DNA of 64,000 nucleotides from Plantibacter sp. VKM Ac-2880. Its GTDB lineage: Bacteria; Actinomycetota; Actinomycetes; Actinomycetales; Microbacteriaceae. The stretch is taken from the NCBI RefSeq assembly GCF_015351235.1, contig NZ_JADKSJ010000001.1, forward strand, positions 558,001 through 622,000. Direction: 5' to 3'. A program made the translations under genes and the position numbers. A model generated the notes under the pieces. It made no database searches, was not told where the DNA came from, and saw only the letters and a program-made list of their open reading frames with translations. Of this stretch, positions 8,415 to 16,182 are shown in pieces (the stretch's first letter is position 1; every line of letters begins with the position of its first letter).

Positions 8415-8625
8415 GGTCCCTGAGCCTGTCGAAGGGTTCTTCGTGGGCACTTCGACAAGCTCAGTGATCGGAGGGGGCACCAGACGCGCTTCGGTCCCTG
8501 AGCTTGTCGAAGGGTTTCTCGTGCGCACTTCGACAGGCTCAGTGACCGGAGGAAGTTCGCCGGACGCGCTTCGGTTCCTGAGCTTGTCGAAGGGTTCTTC
8601 GTGGGCACTTCGACAGGCTCCGTGA
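8415..8625. repeat. Three ~79-bp units, each a 15-bp-stem palindrome
   Basis: The left arm CTGAGCYTGTCGAAG is at 8420, 8498 and 8578. The matching right arm CTTCGACARGCTCMG is at 8450, 8528 and 8608. Each pair encloses a 15-nt loop of the type GGTTCTTCGTGGGCA. Unit spacing is 78 and 80 bp with a shared spacer containing GACGCGCTTCGG. The compensating Y/R variation between arms in unit 1 leaves a G-U pair. A single left-arm copy occurs before the HNH gene (about 7041-7065). Confidence 0.9.
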
Positions 8626-8689
8626 ACGGAAGAGGTTCGCCGGACGCGCTTCCGGGACCACCTCCGACCCCGCCGGGTAGGCTCCAACG

Positions 8690-9133
8690 GTGGGCACCGA
8701 CGAAGATCAGATGCTGTCACTCGTGTATGCGAGCACGGCGACACAGCCGTTCAGCGACGAGGACCTCACCGCCCTGCTCGCCACCAGCCGCGAGAACAAC
8801 GCCCGCAGTGGGCTCACCGGCATGCTCGTCCACCGCGACGGCCGGTTCCTGCAGGTCCTCGAAGGACCGGAGGCCGCCGTCCGCGGGCTCATGGACACCC
8901 TCAGCGCCGACCCCCGCCACACCGGCATCCGGGTGATGTTCGAAGAACCCATCCGCGAACGCCAGTTCGCCGACTGGACCATGGGCTTCGAACGCGCCGA
9001 CAGCGGATCCGCCCCAGACCTCGACGGCTACCGCGACACCTTCGACGACCTCGACCGCGACGACCCGACCGCCACCATGCGGGCGTTGCAGGAACTCGCC
9101 CGCTGGTTCCGCAGCCGCGCCACGCGGAGCTGA
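8690..9133 (+). CDS. BLUF-domain blue-light photoreceptor
   Basis: 147 residues, a stand-alone BLUF domain that binds FAD noncovalently and senses blue light. All key positions align with AppA spacing: Y13, N37, Q55, W96 and M98 (offsets +24, +42, +83, +85 from the Tyr). SGLTGMLVHRDGRFLQVLEG is the canonical core. No output domain is fused, so it must act through a partner; none is adjacent apart from the convergent HAD phosphatase. GTG at 8690 lies 6 nt after TAGGCT (8678-8683), suggesting a leaderless mRNA; ATG 8711 is an alternative start. Confidence 0.93.
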   Translation: MGTDEDQMLSLVYASTATQPFSDEDLTALLATSRENNARSGLTGMLVHRDGRFLQVLEGPEAAVRGLMDTLSADPRHTGIRVMFEEPIRERQFADWTMGFERADSGSAPDLDGYRDTFDDLDRDDPTATMRALQELARWFRSRATRS

Positions 9134-9152
9134 GCCCCGCTCGAGCCCTCGG

Positions 9153-9899
9153 TCAGCGCTCGAGCTTGCCGATCGGGCTGTCGTCGAGCTTCGCGAGCAG
9201 CTCGGCGACGTCGCCGTAGACCGCGACCGCACCCGCATCACGCAACTCCTGCTCGCCGAACCCGCCGCTCCGCACACCGATGCATTCCACACCGGCCCGA
9301 GCGGCCGCCTCGATGTCCCAGACGGCATCGCCGACCATGACCGCCCGCGAAGCCGGCACCCCTGCGCGGTCGAGAGCGACCTCGACGATGTCGGGTTCGG
9401 GCTTCGCCGTCTCGACGTCACCGGAGGACGTCGCGGCGAAGACCGCCTCGTCGACGTCGAGCAGCTCCCGCAGGATCTCCAGCTCGTTCTCCGGCGCCGA
9501 GGTCGCCAGGACGACCGCGATCCCGCGCTCAGCCAGCTCGCCGAGCAGCTCGCGCGCCCCACCGATCACCCGCAGCCGGGACGTGTTCTGCAGGTAGTAC
9601 TCGCTGTGCAGCTCCTTCGCCCGCTCGCCGTACTGCTCGACCTCCTCGGAACCGTCCAGCAGGGACTCGAGGAGTTCACCACCGTCCTTCCCGATCGACC
9701 GGTGGATCCGCCAGGCGTCGACCGGTCTGCCGGCATCGGCGAACGCGCGATCCCATGCGTCGACGTGCAGATAGTTCGAGTCGACGAGCGTGCCGTCGAT
9801 GTCGAAGAGCACCGCGATGCGGTCGTCGGCGTTGTCGGGGACGGTGTTGTCGGGGACGGTGGTGTCAGCAGTGTCGGTGGAATCAGTGGTGTCGGCCAT
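9153..9899 (-). CDS. HAD-superfamily phosphatase (phosphoglycolate phosphatase-like)
   Basis: 248 residues. The nucleophile motif LFDIDGTLVDSN has D33 and D35, motif II is VLATSAPEN, the motif III lysine is in TAKPEPD, and motif IV is MVGDAVWDIEAA. A helical C1 cap lies between motifs I and II, as in phosphoglycolate or beta-phosphoglucomutase-type enzymes that dephosphorylate small metabolites. The N-terminus carries a Thr/Asp-rich tail with an exact VPDN duplication (a 15-bp DNA direct repeat). ATG 9899 is preceded by TTGACT at 6 nt. It converges on the BLUF gene. Confidence 0.88.
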   Translation of the reverse strand: MADTTDSTDTADTTVPDNTVPDNADDRIAVLFDIDGTLVDSNYLHVDAWDRAFADAGRPVDAWRIHRSIGKDGGELLESLLDGSEEVEQYGERAKELHSEYYLQNTSRLRVIGGARELLGELAERGIAVVLATSAPENELEILRELLDVDEAVFAATSSGDVETAKPEPDIVEVALDRAGVPASRAVMVGDAVWDIEAAARAGVECIGVRSGGFGEQELRDAGAVAVYGDVAELLAKLDDSPIGKLER

Positions 9900-9991
9900 G
9901 CCCCCAGTCAACTCCTCCACATCCGTGCTGTGAAGCGGTGGCGATCAGACGGAGAACATGCGATCGTGCCCGAGCTGATCCGGGCCGGCCG

Positions 9992-10516
9992 CTACTGGAA
10001 CCGGCTCGTCAGGATCACGGTCCGGGTCGCGTCGTCGAGGACCACGACCGTCGAGCGCCCGTCCACCGAGAACGCGTCGTCGATGGCCTGCGAGCGCACG
10101 AACGGTCCGCTCGGCAGTGCATCGCCGAGGCCGGGGTCGAGCTCGGGAAGCTGGGCATCCTCGTCGAGTTCCGACGACCCCGCCTGCGCGCGCACCGCGG
10201 CGTAGTTCGCCTCGTCGAGGGTCACGACGGCATCGATCCAGTACGTGCTGGGCCCGGGTACCCGGTCGTCGCCGAGGGTCCCGGACATCCAGGTCGCGTC
10301 CGTCGCCCCCTCGAGCTGCGGGAACCGCTCGGTGAGCGGGCCGAGGTCGTGCCGGATATCCCCGGTGCCCGAGCGGGCGGCTGCATCCGACGCCGATGCG
10401 GATGGCGCGGTCGTGCGGTCCGGCGACGGCGACGGCGCGCAGCCTGCCAGGAGACAGCTCAGCGCGACCGCGAGGACGGCCCCACGCAGGGCGAAGCGAC
10501 GAGTGGGAGCATCCAT
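9992..10516 (-). CDS. Lipoprotein of unknown function
   Basis: 174 residues with a type II signal ending LAGC (C26) and a Ser/Pro/Ala-rich linker to about residue 50. A small domain follows (WMSGTLGDDRVPG, YWIDAVVTLDEANY). No known family is recognised. TAGGCT (10523-10528) lies 6 nt before the ATG. It is divergent from the ABC exporter at 10616, so co-regulation with that envelope cluster is possible but unproven. Confidence 0.7.
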   Translation of the reverse strand: MDAPTRRFALRGAVLAVALSCLLAGCAPSPSPDRTTAPSASASDAAARSGTGDIRHDLGPLTERFPQLEGATDATWMSGTLGDDRVPGPSTYWIDAVVTLDEANYAAVRAQAGSSELDEDAQLPELDPGLGDALPSGPFVRSQAIDDAFSVDGRSTVVVLDDATRTVILTSRFQ

Positions 10517-10615
10517 GCCAGCAGCCTAGAGGTCGACGACGACTGTCCATTCGGCCAGCCCGGGACTGGACGTCGGGCGGGGGTGCCGGAAGCCGCCAGC
10601 GCGGAGGCTGAAGGC

Positions 10616-11365
10616 ATGAACACGACATACCCTCACTCGATCGAGGCGCGCGGGCTCCGGAAGACCTTCCACGGCCGCCCCCGCGTCGACGACGTCTCCT
10701 TCACCGTCGACCCTGGCCGGGTCGTCGGACTCCTCGGCCCGAACGGCGCTGGGAAGACCACCACCATCAGACTGCTGCTCGGCCTCGCCCGCGCCGACGC
10801 CGGGGAGAGCCTCATCCTCGGCCGGCCGTACCGCGAGCTGGACCAGCCGGCGCGCGCCGTCGGAGCCGTGCTCGACGCCGGTGGGCTCCACCCGGCTCGC
10901 ACCGGGCGACAGCACCTCCGTATCGCCGCAGCGCGCATCGGAGTCGACGCCTCCCGGATCGACGCGGTCCTCACCGAGGTGGGGATGAGCCGCGACGCCG
11001 ACCGCCCCGCCGGCGGGTACTCGCTCGGCATGCGCCAGCGCATCGCGATCGCCGCAGCTCTCCTCGGCAACCCCTCGGTGCTCATCCTCGACGAGCCCTC
11101 CAACGGCCTCGATCCCGCCGGCATGCAGTGGCTGCGACACCGCCTCCGCACCTTCGCCGACGCGGGCGGCACGGTGCTGTTGTCGTCGCACCTGCTCTCC
11201 GACGTGCAGGACATCGCGGACGACGTGGTCATCATCGCGGACGGGCGCGTCCTGGCCCAGTCGTCGATGGGTGAGATCCTCGCTGCGACGGGAGGTGACC
11301 TCGAGGCCTACTACCTCCGGGTCACCGGAACCGCCCAGCTCGCCGAGCACGGGGAGGTGCGCTGA
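10616..11365 (+). CDS. ABC exporter ATPase (bacitracin/lantibiotic-type)
   Basis: 249 residues. Walker A GPNGAGKT at 41-48, the degenerate signature YSLGMRQR typical of ABC-2 drug and lantibiotic exporters, and Walker B VLILDEPSNGLDPAG. It is coupled to the permease by a TGATG overlap at 11363-11367. Start ATG 10616 is the N-terminus that matches the family; the open frame continues upstream without similarity. It heads a rightward cluster of permease, serine hydrolase and a two-component system, a common layout for resistance or envelope-stress modules. Confidence 0.92.
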   Translation: MNTTYPHSIEARGLRKTFHGRPRVDDVSFTVDPGRVVGLLGPNGAGKTTTIRLLLGLARADAGESLILGRPYRELDQPARAVGAVLDAGGLHPARTGRQHLRIAAARIGVDASRIDAVLTEVGMSRDADRPAGGYSLGMRQRIAIAAALLGNPSVLILDEPSNGLDPAGMQWLRHRLRTFADAGGTVLLSSHLLSDVQDIADDVVIIADGRVLAQSSMGEILAATGGDLEAYYLRVTGTAQLAEHGEVR

Positions 11366-12189
11366 TGTTCCGCGCCGAACTCCTCGGGCTGGTCACCACG
11401 ACCGCCACGAAGGTCACCGCCCTGGTGGCCGTCGTCGGACTGATCGTCACGCAACTCGCCTTCGTCACCCTCATGCCCGCCCTCGCCGATGGTGACATCG
11501 GGCCGGGGCTCGACGCCCTCGGGAGCGACTTCCCCGTCCTGGACCTCGCGTCCCGCGCCGTCCAACTCGACGCGCTCAACCCCCTCGGTGCGTCGATGGG
11601 CAGCGGCTCCATCGGCGTCGCACTGCTGGCGATCACCCTGCTCGGCGTGCTCGCCGGCACGAGTGACGACCGCTACGGCGGCATCGTCGGCGCTGTCCTC
11701 GCCTCGCCGAAGCGGTTCCGCATCGTCGCCGCGAAGGCCGGCGCGGTAGCACTGATCGGCGCCGCCCTCGGTGTCGTGCTCGCCCTCGTGAGCCTCGTCA
11801 CGCTCGTGATCACCCTGGCAGCGACCGGGACGCCGTTCGTCCTCGGTCTCCCGGCCCTCGCAGCACGCTTCGGGCTCGGTGTCCTCGCGGTCACCGCCCT
11901 GTCGGTCATCGGCCTCGCGGTCGGACTCATCGTCCGCACACAACTCGCCGGCGTCCTGACGATGATCGCGATCCTCTTCCTCGAACCGGTCGTCGTCTCC
12001 ATGTTCCAGCTCGTCACCGGCGGGGTGCTGCCCGTCTGGACCCAGTTCCTGCCCGTCGCCCTGGCGCAGGGCGTCATCCACGGCGGAACGGGCGGGCTCG
12101 GACCGTCCGTCGTCATCATCGCCGTCGTCGCCCTCACCGCCGCCCTGACCGCGGCCGCCTCCGCTGCGCTCTCGCGCCGCGACATCTGA
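11365..12189 (+). CDS. ABC-2-type permease
   Basis: 274 residues with about six hydrophobic helices (for example near 15-35, 90-105, 125-150, 165-195, 205-225 and 245-265) and an extracytoplasmic loop after helix 1. This is the layout of ABC-2 permeases working with DrrA/BcrA-like ATPases. Residue NPLGASMGSGSIGVALLAI precedes helix 2. Stop-start overlap with the ATPase indicates one complex. Export of a peptide or drug is inferred from the family; the substrate is unknown. Confidence 0.85.
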   Translation: MFRAELLGLVTTTATKVTALVAVVGLIVTQLAFVTLMPALADGDIGPGLDALGSDFPVLDLASRAVQLDALNPLGASMGSGSIGVALLAITLLGVLAGTSDDRYGGIVGAVLASPKRFRIVAAKAGAVALIGAALGVVLALVSLVTLVITLAATGTPFVLGLPALAARFGLGVLAVTALSVIGLAVGLIVRTQLAGVLTMIAILFLEPVVVSMFQLVTGGVLPVWTQFLPVALAQGVIHGGTGGLGPSVVIIAVVALTAALTAAASAALSRRDI

Positions 12190-12203
12190 AAGGACCCACC
12201 CAC

Positions 12204-13436
12204 ATGAACGACCAGAACCAGACCGAGACCTCGACCAAGACGCAGCACCAGACCCAGAACCGTCACCGTACCCTCATCGCCGTTTCGGCCGCCGCCGCCC
12301 TCCTCGCCGGGACCGTCTCCCTCAGCGCCTGCACCAGTGCCACGGAGCAGACCGCCGGGCCCGGCTCCGAGTCCGGCCCGCTGCAGGACCGGATGCAGTC
12401 GCTCGTCGACGCCGGCTACCCCGCGGCGCTCGCTTCGGTGATCGGCCCCGACGGCACGTCGACCGACGTCGCGGCCGGCATCGGCGACCTCGCGACCGAC
12501 GAGCCCGCCCAAGTCGACGGCGAGGTGCGGATCGCGAGCAACACGAAGATGTTCGTCTCGACCGTCGTCCTCCAGCTGGTCGAGGAGGGGAAGGTCGCCC
12601 TCGACGTCCCGATCGACACCTACCTCCCGGGGCTCATCACCGGCGACGGGATCGACGGCACCCGCATCACCGTCCGGCAGCTGCTGCAGCACACGGCGGG
12701 GCTCCCCGAGTACGCCGATCAGATCGCCGCTGACGCGTTCGCCGCGCAGGAGCGCTACACCTCGCCCCGCGAGATGCTCGACATCGCCCTCGCGAAGCCG
12801 GCCGTGTTCGCACCGGGGGAGCGCTGGGAGTACAGCAACACGAACTACCTCGTGCTGGGGCTCATGATCGAGAGCGTCACCGACCGGGCGCTCGGCCAGC
12901 AGATCGACGAGCGCATCGTCAAGCCGCTCGACCTCGAGCACACGTACTTCCCGGCGCCGGGCGAACGCGAGCTGCGCGGCGAGCACCCCAAGGGGTACCA
13001 CGCGAAGACCGTCGGCGACCTCGTGGACTTCACCGCCCTCGACACCTCGTTCGCCTGGTCCGCCGGTGCGCTCGTCTCGACGCCGCACGAGCTCAACGTC
13101 TTCATGAAGGCGCTGCTCGACGGGGAACTGCTGAACGAGGAGACCCTCGCCGAGATGCAGACCACGGTCCCGGCGGGCGACGAACTCTGGCCGGGAGCCG
13201 GTTACGGGCTCGGCCTGCAGAGCTACCCCCTGAGCTGCGGCGGCGTCGCCTGGGGGCACGGTGGCGACATCCCCGGAACCCAGACGCGCAACGCGGTCGG
13301 CCCCGACGGTACAGCGGTCACCATCGCCGTCACGTCGCTGCCGTGGGCGGTCGTCTCGCCCGACGACAACGAGCGACTGATGGAGCAGTACCGGATCGTC
13401 GTCGACGCCCTCGACGCGAGCCTCTGCGAGCGATGA
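12204..13436 (+). CDS. Beta-lactamase-fold serine hydrolase lipoprotein (DD-peptidase-like)
   Basis: 410 residues. The lipobox LSAC gives C43. The SxxK motif is S112-N-T-K115, the YxN motif Y210-S-N212, and the third motif is HGG in AWGHGGDIPGT near the C-terminus. This is the class C beta-lactamase/D-alanyl-D-alanine carboxypeptidase (Streptomyces R61) family, acting outside the cell on peptidoglycan or D-amino-acid peptides. It starts 14 bp after the permease stop with AAAGGAC as ribosome site, so it is co-transcribed. A strong hairpin follows it. Confidence 0.9.
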   Translation: MNDQNQTETSTKTQHQTQNRHRTLIAVSAAAALLAGTVSLSACTSATEQTAGPGSESGPLQDRMQSLVDAGYPAALASVIGPDGTSTDVAAGIGDLATDEPAQVDGEVRIASNTKMFVSTVVLQLVEEGKVALDVPIDTYLPGLITGDGIDGTRITVRQLLQHTAGLPEYADQIAADAFAAQERYTSPREMLDIALAKPAVFAPGERWEYSNTNYLVLGLMIESVTDRALGQQIDERIVKPLDLEHTYFPAPGERELRGEHPKGYHAKTVGDLVDFTALDTSFAWSAGALVSTPHELNVFMKALLDGELLNEETLAEMQTTVPAGDELWPGAGYGLGLQSYPLSCGGVAWGHGGDIPGTQTRNAVGPDGTAVTIAVTSLPWAVVSPDDNERLMEQYRIVVDALDASLCER

Positions 13437-13452
13437 CCGTCTCCCACCGGCA

Positions 13453-13488
13453 GCCGAGCGTCGACCCCCGCCGGGGTCGGCGCTCGGC
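13453..13488 (+). terminator. 16-bp-stem hairpin after the serine hydrolase
   Basis: GCCGAGCG-T-CGACCCC (13453-13468) pairs with GGGGTCG-G-CGCTCGGC (13473-13488) around CGCC; the single T/G position is a U-G pair in RNA. No U-tract. It separates the exporter/hydrolase genes from the histidine kinase and argues against a kinase start at 13433, upstream of the hairpin. Confidence 0.75.
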
Positions 13489-13504
13489 GTGGTTGACTCG
13501 ACCC

Positions 13505-14746
13505 ATGACCTCGTCCGCACGGCCCGCACCTGTCGCGGCACGGTTGCGCTCGGCGCTCCCGCCGGTCCTGGTCCTCGCCGGCGCGGTGGGGTATCTCGGG
13601 GTCGTCCCGTGGGTCGACGAGCTGCACGCCGTGCCGGGACAGGTGTCGCCGTGGGCGCACGCGGCTCTGGTCGTGCTCCAGGCCGTCGCTCTGCTCTTCC
13701 GGCGTCGGCACCCTGTCGCGGTGTTCGGCGTGGCGGTCCTCCTCGACCTCGTGATCCTCGGGTCCAGTGGTGGAGAACTCGGGATCGGCTCGTTCGGCGT
13801 GATCCTCGCCACCTATGCGCTCGCTCGTCACGAGGAGCGTCGCACGGTGATGACCGCGCTGGTGACAGGCGCGGCGGCCACGACGGTCGTCGGCGGCATC
13901 GCCATGGCATTCGGGTCGTCCGAGCAGCCGCTCATCCTCGTGTTCGCAGCCGTCGCGCGGATCGTGCTGCAGTACGTGCTCCCGGCGGGCGTCGCCGAGT
14001 ACGCCAGGGGGCGCGAGCGGTTGCTGTCGGCGATCGAGGACCAGGCGCGCATGGCGGAGAACGAGCGCCGGATCAGCGCCCTCAACGACCTCCGCTCCGA
14101 ACGCACCGCCCTCGCCCGAGAGCTGCACGACATCGCCGGGCATCACCTGTCGGGGATCATCGTCAGTGCACAGGCGGCCACCGCGCTGATGGAGCGCGAC
14201 CCGGAACGTGCTCGGGCGATGCTCCAGACGGTGCAGTCCGACGCTCGCACCACCCTCGTCGACCTGCGGCGGACGGTCGGCCTGCTGCGGAGCGACGACG
14301 CGGACGCCCAGGGCGGCGGAGACGGATCGACCCTCGGGCCGGCGACCATCCCGACGATCGCGGCGATCCCGGAACTCGTCGAGGCGGCGCGGTCCCGGGG
14401 ACAGCACGTCGCGTACACCGTGACCGGCGAGCCTCGCGTGCTGGGTCCGCTCGCGGAGACGGCCGCGTACCGGACGGTCCAGGAGTCGCTGGCGAACGCC
14501 GCCCGGCATGCTCCCGGAGCCACCGCTCACGTCCTGGTGCGGTTCGACGCGGACACGATCGAGCTCACCGTGACGAACGCCCCGTCGTCGCAGCGGCCTG
14601 CGGCTCCGTCCCGTGACGGCTACGGCCTGTGGGGCATGCGCGAGCGGGCCGAGCTCATCGGGGCGCGATTGACCTCGGCGCCGACAGACGACGGCGGATG
14701 GCGCAACCGCCTGACCATCCCCGACGAGCAGCGGAGCGATTCATGA
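13505..14746 (+). CDS. Sensor histidine kinase (DesK/NarX class)
   Basis: 413 residues from MTSSARPAPV. Four or five N-terminal membrane helices precede a HisKA_3 domain with phospho-acceptor motif ALARELHDIAGHHLSG, then an ATPase with ESLANAARHAPG (N-box) and GYGLWGMRERAEL (G-box). ATG 13505 is preferred because the earlier ATG 13433 lies before the terminator hairpin, and TTGACT sits 6 nt before 13505. Its ATGA overlap with 14743 couples it to the regulator. It probably controls the exporter/hydrolase genes just upstream. Confidence 0.88.
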   Translation: MTSSARPAPVAARLRSALPPVLVLAGAVGYLGVVPWVDELHAVPGQVSPWAHAALVVLQAVALLFRRRHPVAVFGVAVLLDLVILGSSGGELGIGSFGVILATYALARHEERRTVMTALVTGAAATTVVGGIAMAFGSSEQPLILVFAAVARIVLQYVLPAGVAEYARGRERLLSAIEDQARMAENERRISALNDLRSERTALARELHDIAGHHLSGIIVSAQAATALMERDPERARAMLQTVQSDARTTLVDLRRTVGLLRSDDADAQGGGDGSTLGPATIPTIAAIPELVEAARSRGQHVAYTVTGEPRVLGPLAETAAYRTVQESLANAARHAPGATAHVLVRFDADTIELTVTNAPSSQRPAAPSRDGYGLWGMRERAELIGARLTSAPTDDGGWRNRLTIPDEQRSDS

Positions 14747-15405
14747 TCCGCCTCCTGATCGCCGACGACCAGGCCGTCGTCCGCGCCGGCCTCTCGGTGA
14801 TCCTCGGCGCTGAGGCGGACATCGAGGTCGTGGGTGAGGCCATCGACGGTGCCGACGCGATCCGCCTGACCCGCGAGCTGCGGCCGGACCTCGTCTGCAT
14901 GGACATCCGCATGCCGGGCACCGACGGCATCGCGGCGACCCGCACGATCACGGCCGACCCGGAACTCGACGCCGACGTGCTCATCCTCACGACCTTCGAT
15001 GTCGACGCGGATGTATTCGCCGCGCTTGAGGCCGGGGCGGCGGGCTTCCTGCTGAAGGGGGCGGACGAGGCGACGCTGCTTGCCGCTATCCGGTCCGTCG
15101 CCGCGGGGGAAGGCACGCTCGACCAACGGCTCACCCGTCGTATCCTGCGCGAGTTCTCCGAGCGCCGCAGCACGACCGCGCCGGCCGCCACGGCTCCGGC
15201 CGAGTCACCGCTCACCGACCGCGAGTTCGACGTGCTCCACCTGTTGTCGGAGGGCCTGTCCAACGCGGAGATCGCCGAGCGGCTCTTCGTCGAACCCACC
15301 ACGGTGAAGTACCACCTCGCCGGACTGCTGCAGAAGACCGGCGCACGCGACCGCCTCCAGGCCGTGCTGTGGGGTATCCGCGCCGGGCTGGTCGACCCGC
15401 GGTGA
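14743..15405 (+). CDS. NarL/LuxR-family response regulator
   Basis: 220 residues. The receiver has IADDQ at 6-10, the phospho-acceptor aspartate in LVCMDIRMPGTDG, TTFD, and a lysine in LLKGADE. The LuxR helix-turn-helix LTDREFDVLHLLSEGLSNAE begins near 160. It overlaps the kinase by 4 bp and is the last gene of the rightward envelope cluster. It is similar in layout to the regulators at 848 and 25752. Confidence 0.93.
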   Translation: MIRLLIADDQAVVRAGLSVILGAEADIEVVGEAIDGADAIRLTRELRPDLVCMDIRMPGTDGIAATRTITADPELDADVLILTTFDVDADVFAALEAGAAGFLLKGADEATLLAAIRSVAAGEGTLDQRLTRRILREFSERRSTTAPAATAPAESPLTDREFDVLHLLSEGLSNAEIAERLFVEPTTVKYHLAGLLQKTGARDRLQAVLWGIRAGLVDPR

Positions 15406-15432
15406 GCTGCAGTGGACGTTTACGATCGTCGA

Positions 15433-16047
15433 ATGATCGTTGCGGTTGAGGGTCCGAGCGCTGCCGGCAAGACGACCTGGTGTCGAGCGGCAGCGGCCGA
15501 GTTCGTCGCCGAGTATGCGCCGACGGGGGAAGAACCTGATGGAAGCGACCCGGAGGCTCAGGCGAGGTATTGGACCGGGGTGAATGGAGATCGCTGGTCG
15601 CAAGCGATCGCTCTCGAGCGGCGAGTGGGAGTGGCTCTGTGCGACAGCGATCCTCTCAAACTGCACTATTCATGGTGCTTGGCGCGCATCGGCGAGGCTC
15701 CGGTCGCGCGCTTTCTCCATGAACTGGCCGCTGTCCGCGCGGCGATGCTGCGATGCCAGATCGGGTTCGCTGACGCCGTCCTCCTGACCCTCCCCGACGA
15801 ACCTGCTCTGCGGCGTCAGAAGAACGGCGACAGGACACGGTCCCGGCGCACCTTCGACCTGCATGTCCGCTTACGCGGCCCCCTCGAGGAGTGGTATCGC
15901 ACGGTGGATCAGCTCCGTCCCGGTACCGTGATCTGGGAACTGCCACGAACGGGGGCGGAAGATCTCGTGCCAGCGGTTCAGGACGAAGACCGGTACGACG
16001 TTCACCTGCTCGATGCGCTCGCATCCGAACTGCCACAGACCTGCTGA
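15433..16047 (+). CDS. P-loop NTPase/kinase-like protein
   Basis: 204 residues. Walker A EGPSAAGKTTW at 6-16 follows an initial beta strand, as in small nucleotide/nucleoside or sugar kinases. A DSDP motif (near 72) and the basic lid-like segment RRQKNGDRTRSRR follow. The exact substrate is not recognisable. ATG 15433 is chosen over GTG 15412 because TACGAT ends 6 nt before it and the protein then starts directly at the P-loop strand. Base composition is slightly less GC-biased at third positions than in neighbours, hinting at transfer. It appears monocistronic. Confidence 0.7.
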   Translation: MIVAVEGPSAAGKTTWCRAAAAEFVAEYAPTGEEPDGSDPEAQARYWTGVNGDRWSQAIALERRVGVALCDSDPLKLHYSWCLARIGEAPVARFLHELAAVRAAMLRCQIGFADAVLLTLPDEPALRRQKNGDRTRSRRTFDLHVRLRGPLEEWYRTVDQLRPGTVIWELPRTGAEDLVPAVQDEDRYDVHLLDALASELPQTC

Positions 16048-16132
16048 CAGCAGACCCTCCGCGTTGAGCGCGTGTCATACGGGTCATCCTTCGGCTCGAC
16101 CGTTCAGACCGCTCCCGATTCGCGCCCTCCAG

Positions 16133-16151
16133 TCAGGTAAGGCTATCCTTC
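16133..16151 (+). promoter_or_regulatory. DtxR/IdeR-type iron box
   Basis: TCAGGTAAGGCTATCCTTC closely follows the 19-bp iron-box pattern TTAGGTTAGSCTAACCTAA, with both core half-sites (AGGTAAG and CTATCCT) present. It lies 31 bp before the GTG of the siderophore-binding lipoprotein, where Fe2+-loaded DtxR/IdeR would repress the importer operon. Confidence 0.8.
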
Positions 16152-16182
16152 CTGGGTCCCCGCCCTGAATGAAGGAGTCGAC

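Noticed and set aside
13433-13504. Upstream ATG start for the second histidine kinase
   Set aside because: It lies before a 16-bp-stem terminator hairpin; a -10-like box points to 13505.
11673-13910. 745-codon leftward frame opposite the permease and serine hydrolase
   Set aside because: Low-complexity Arg/Gly/Asp composition typical of antisense frames in high-GC DNA; the plus-strand genes have clear motifs.
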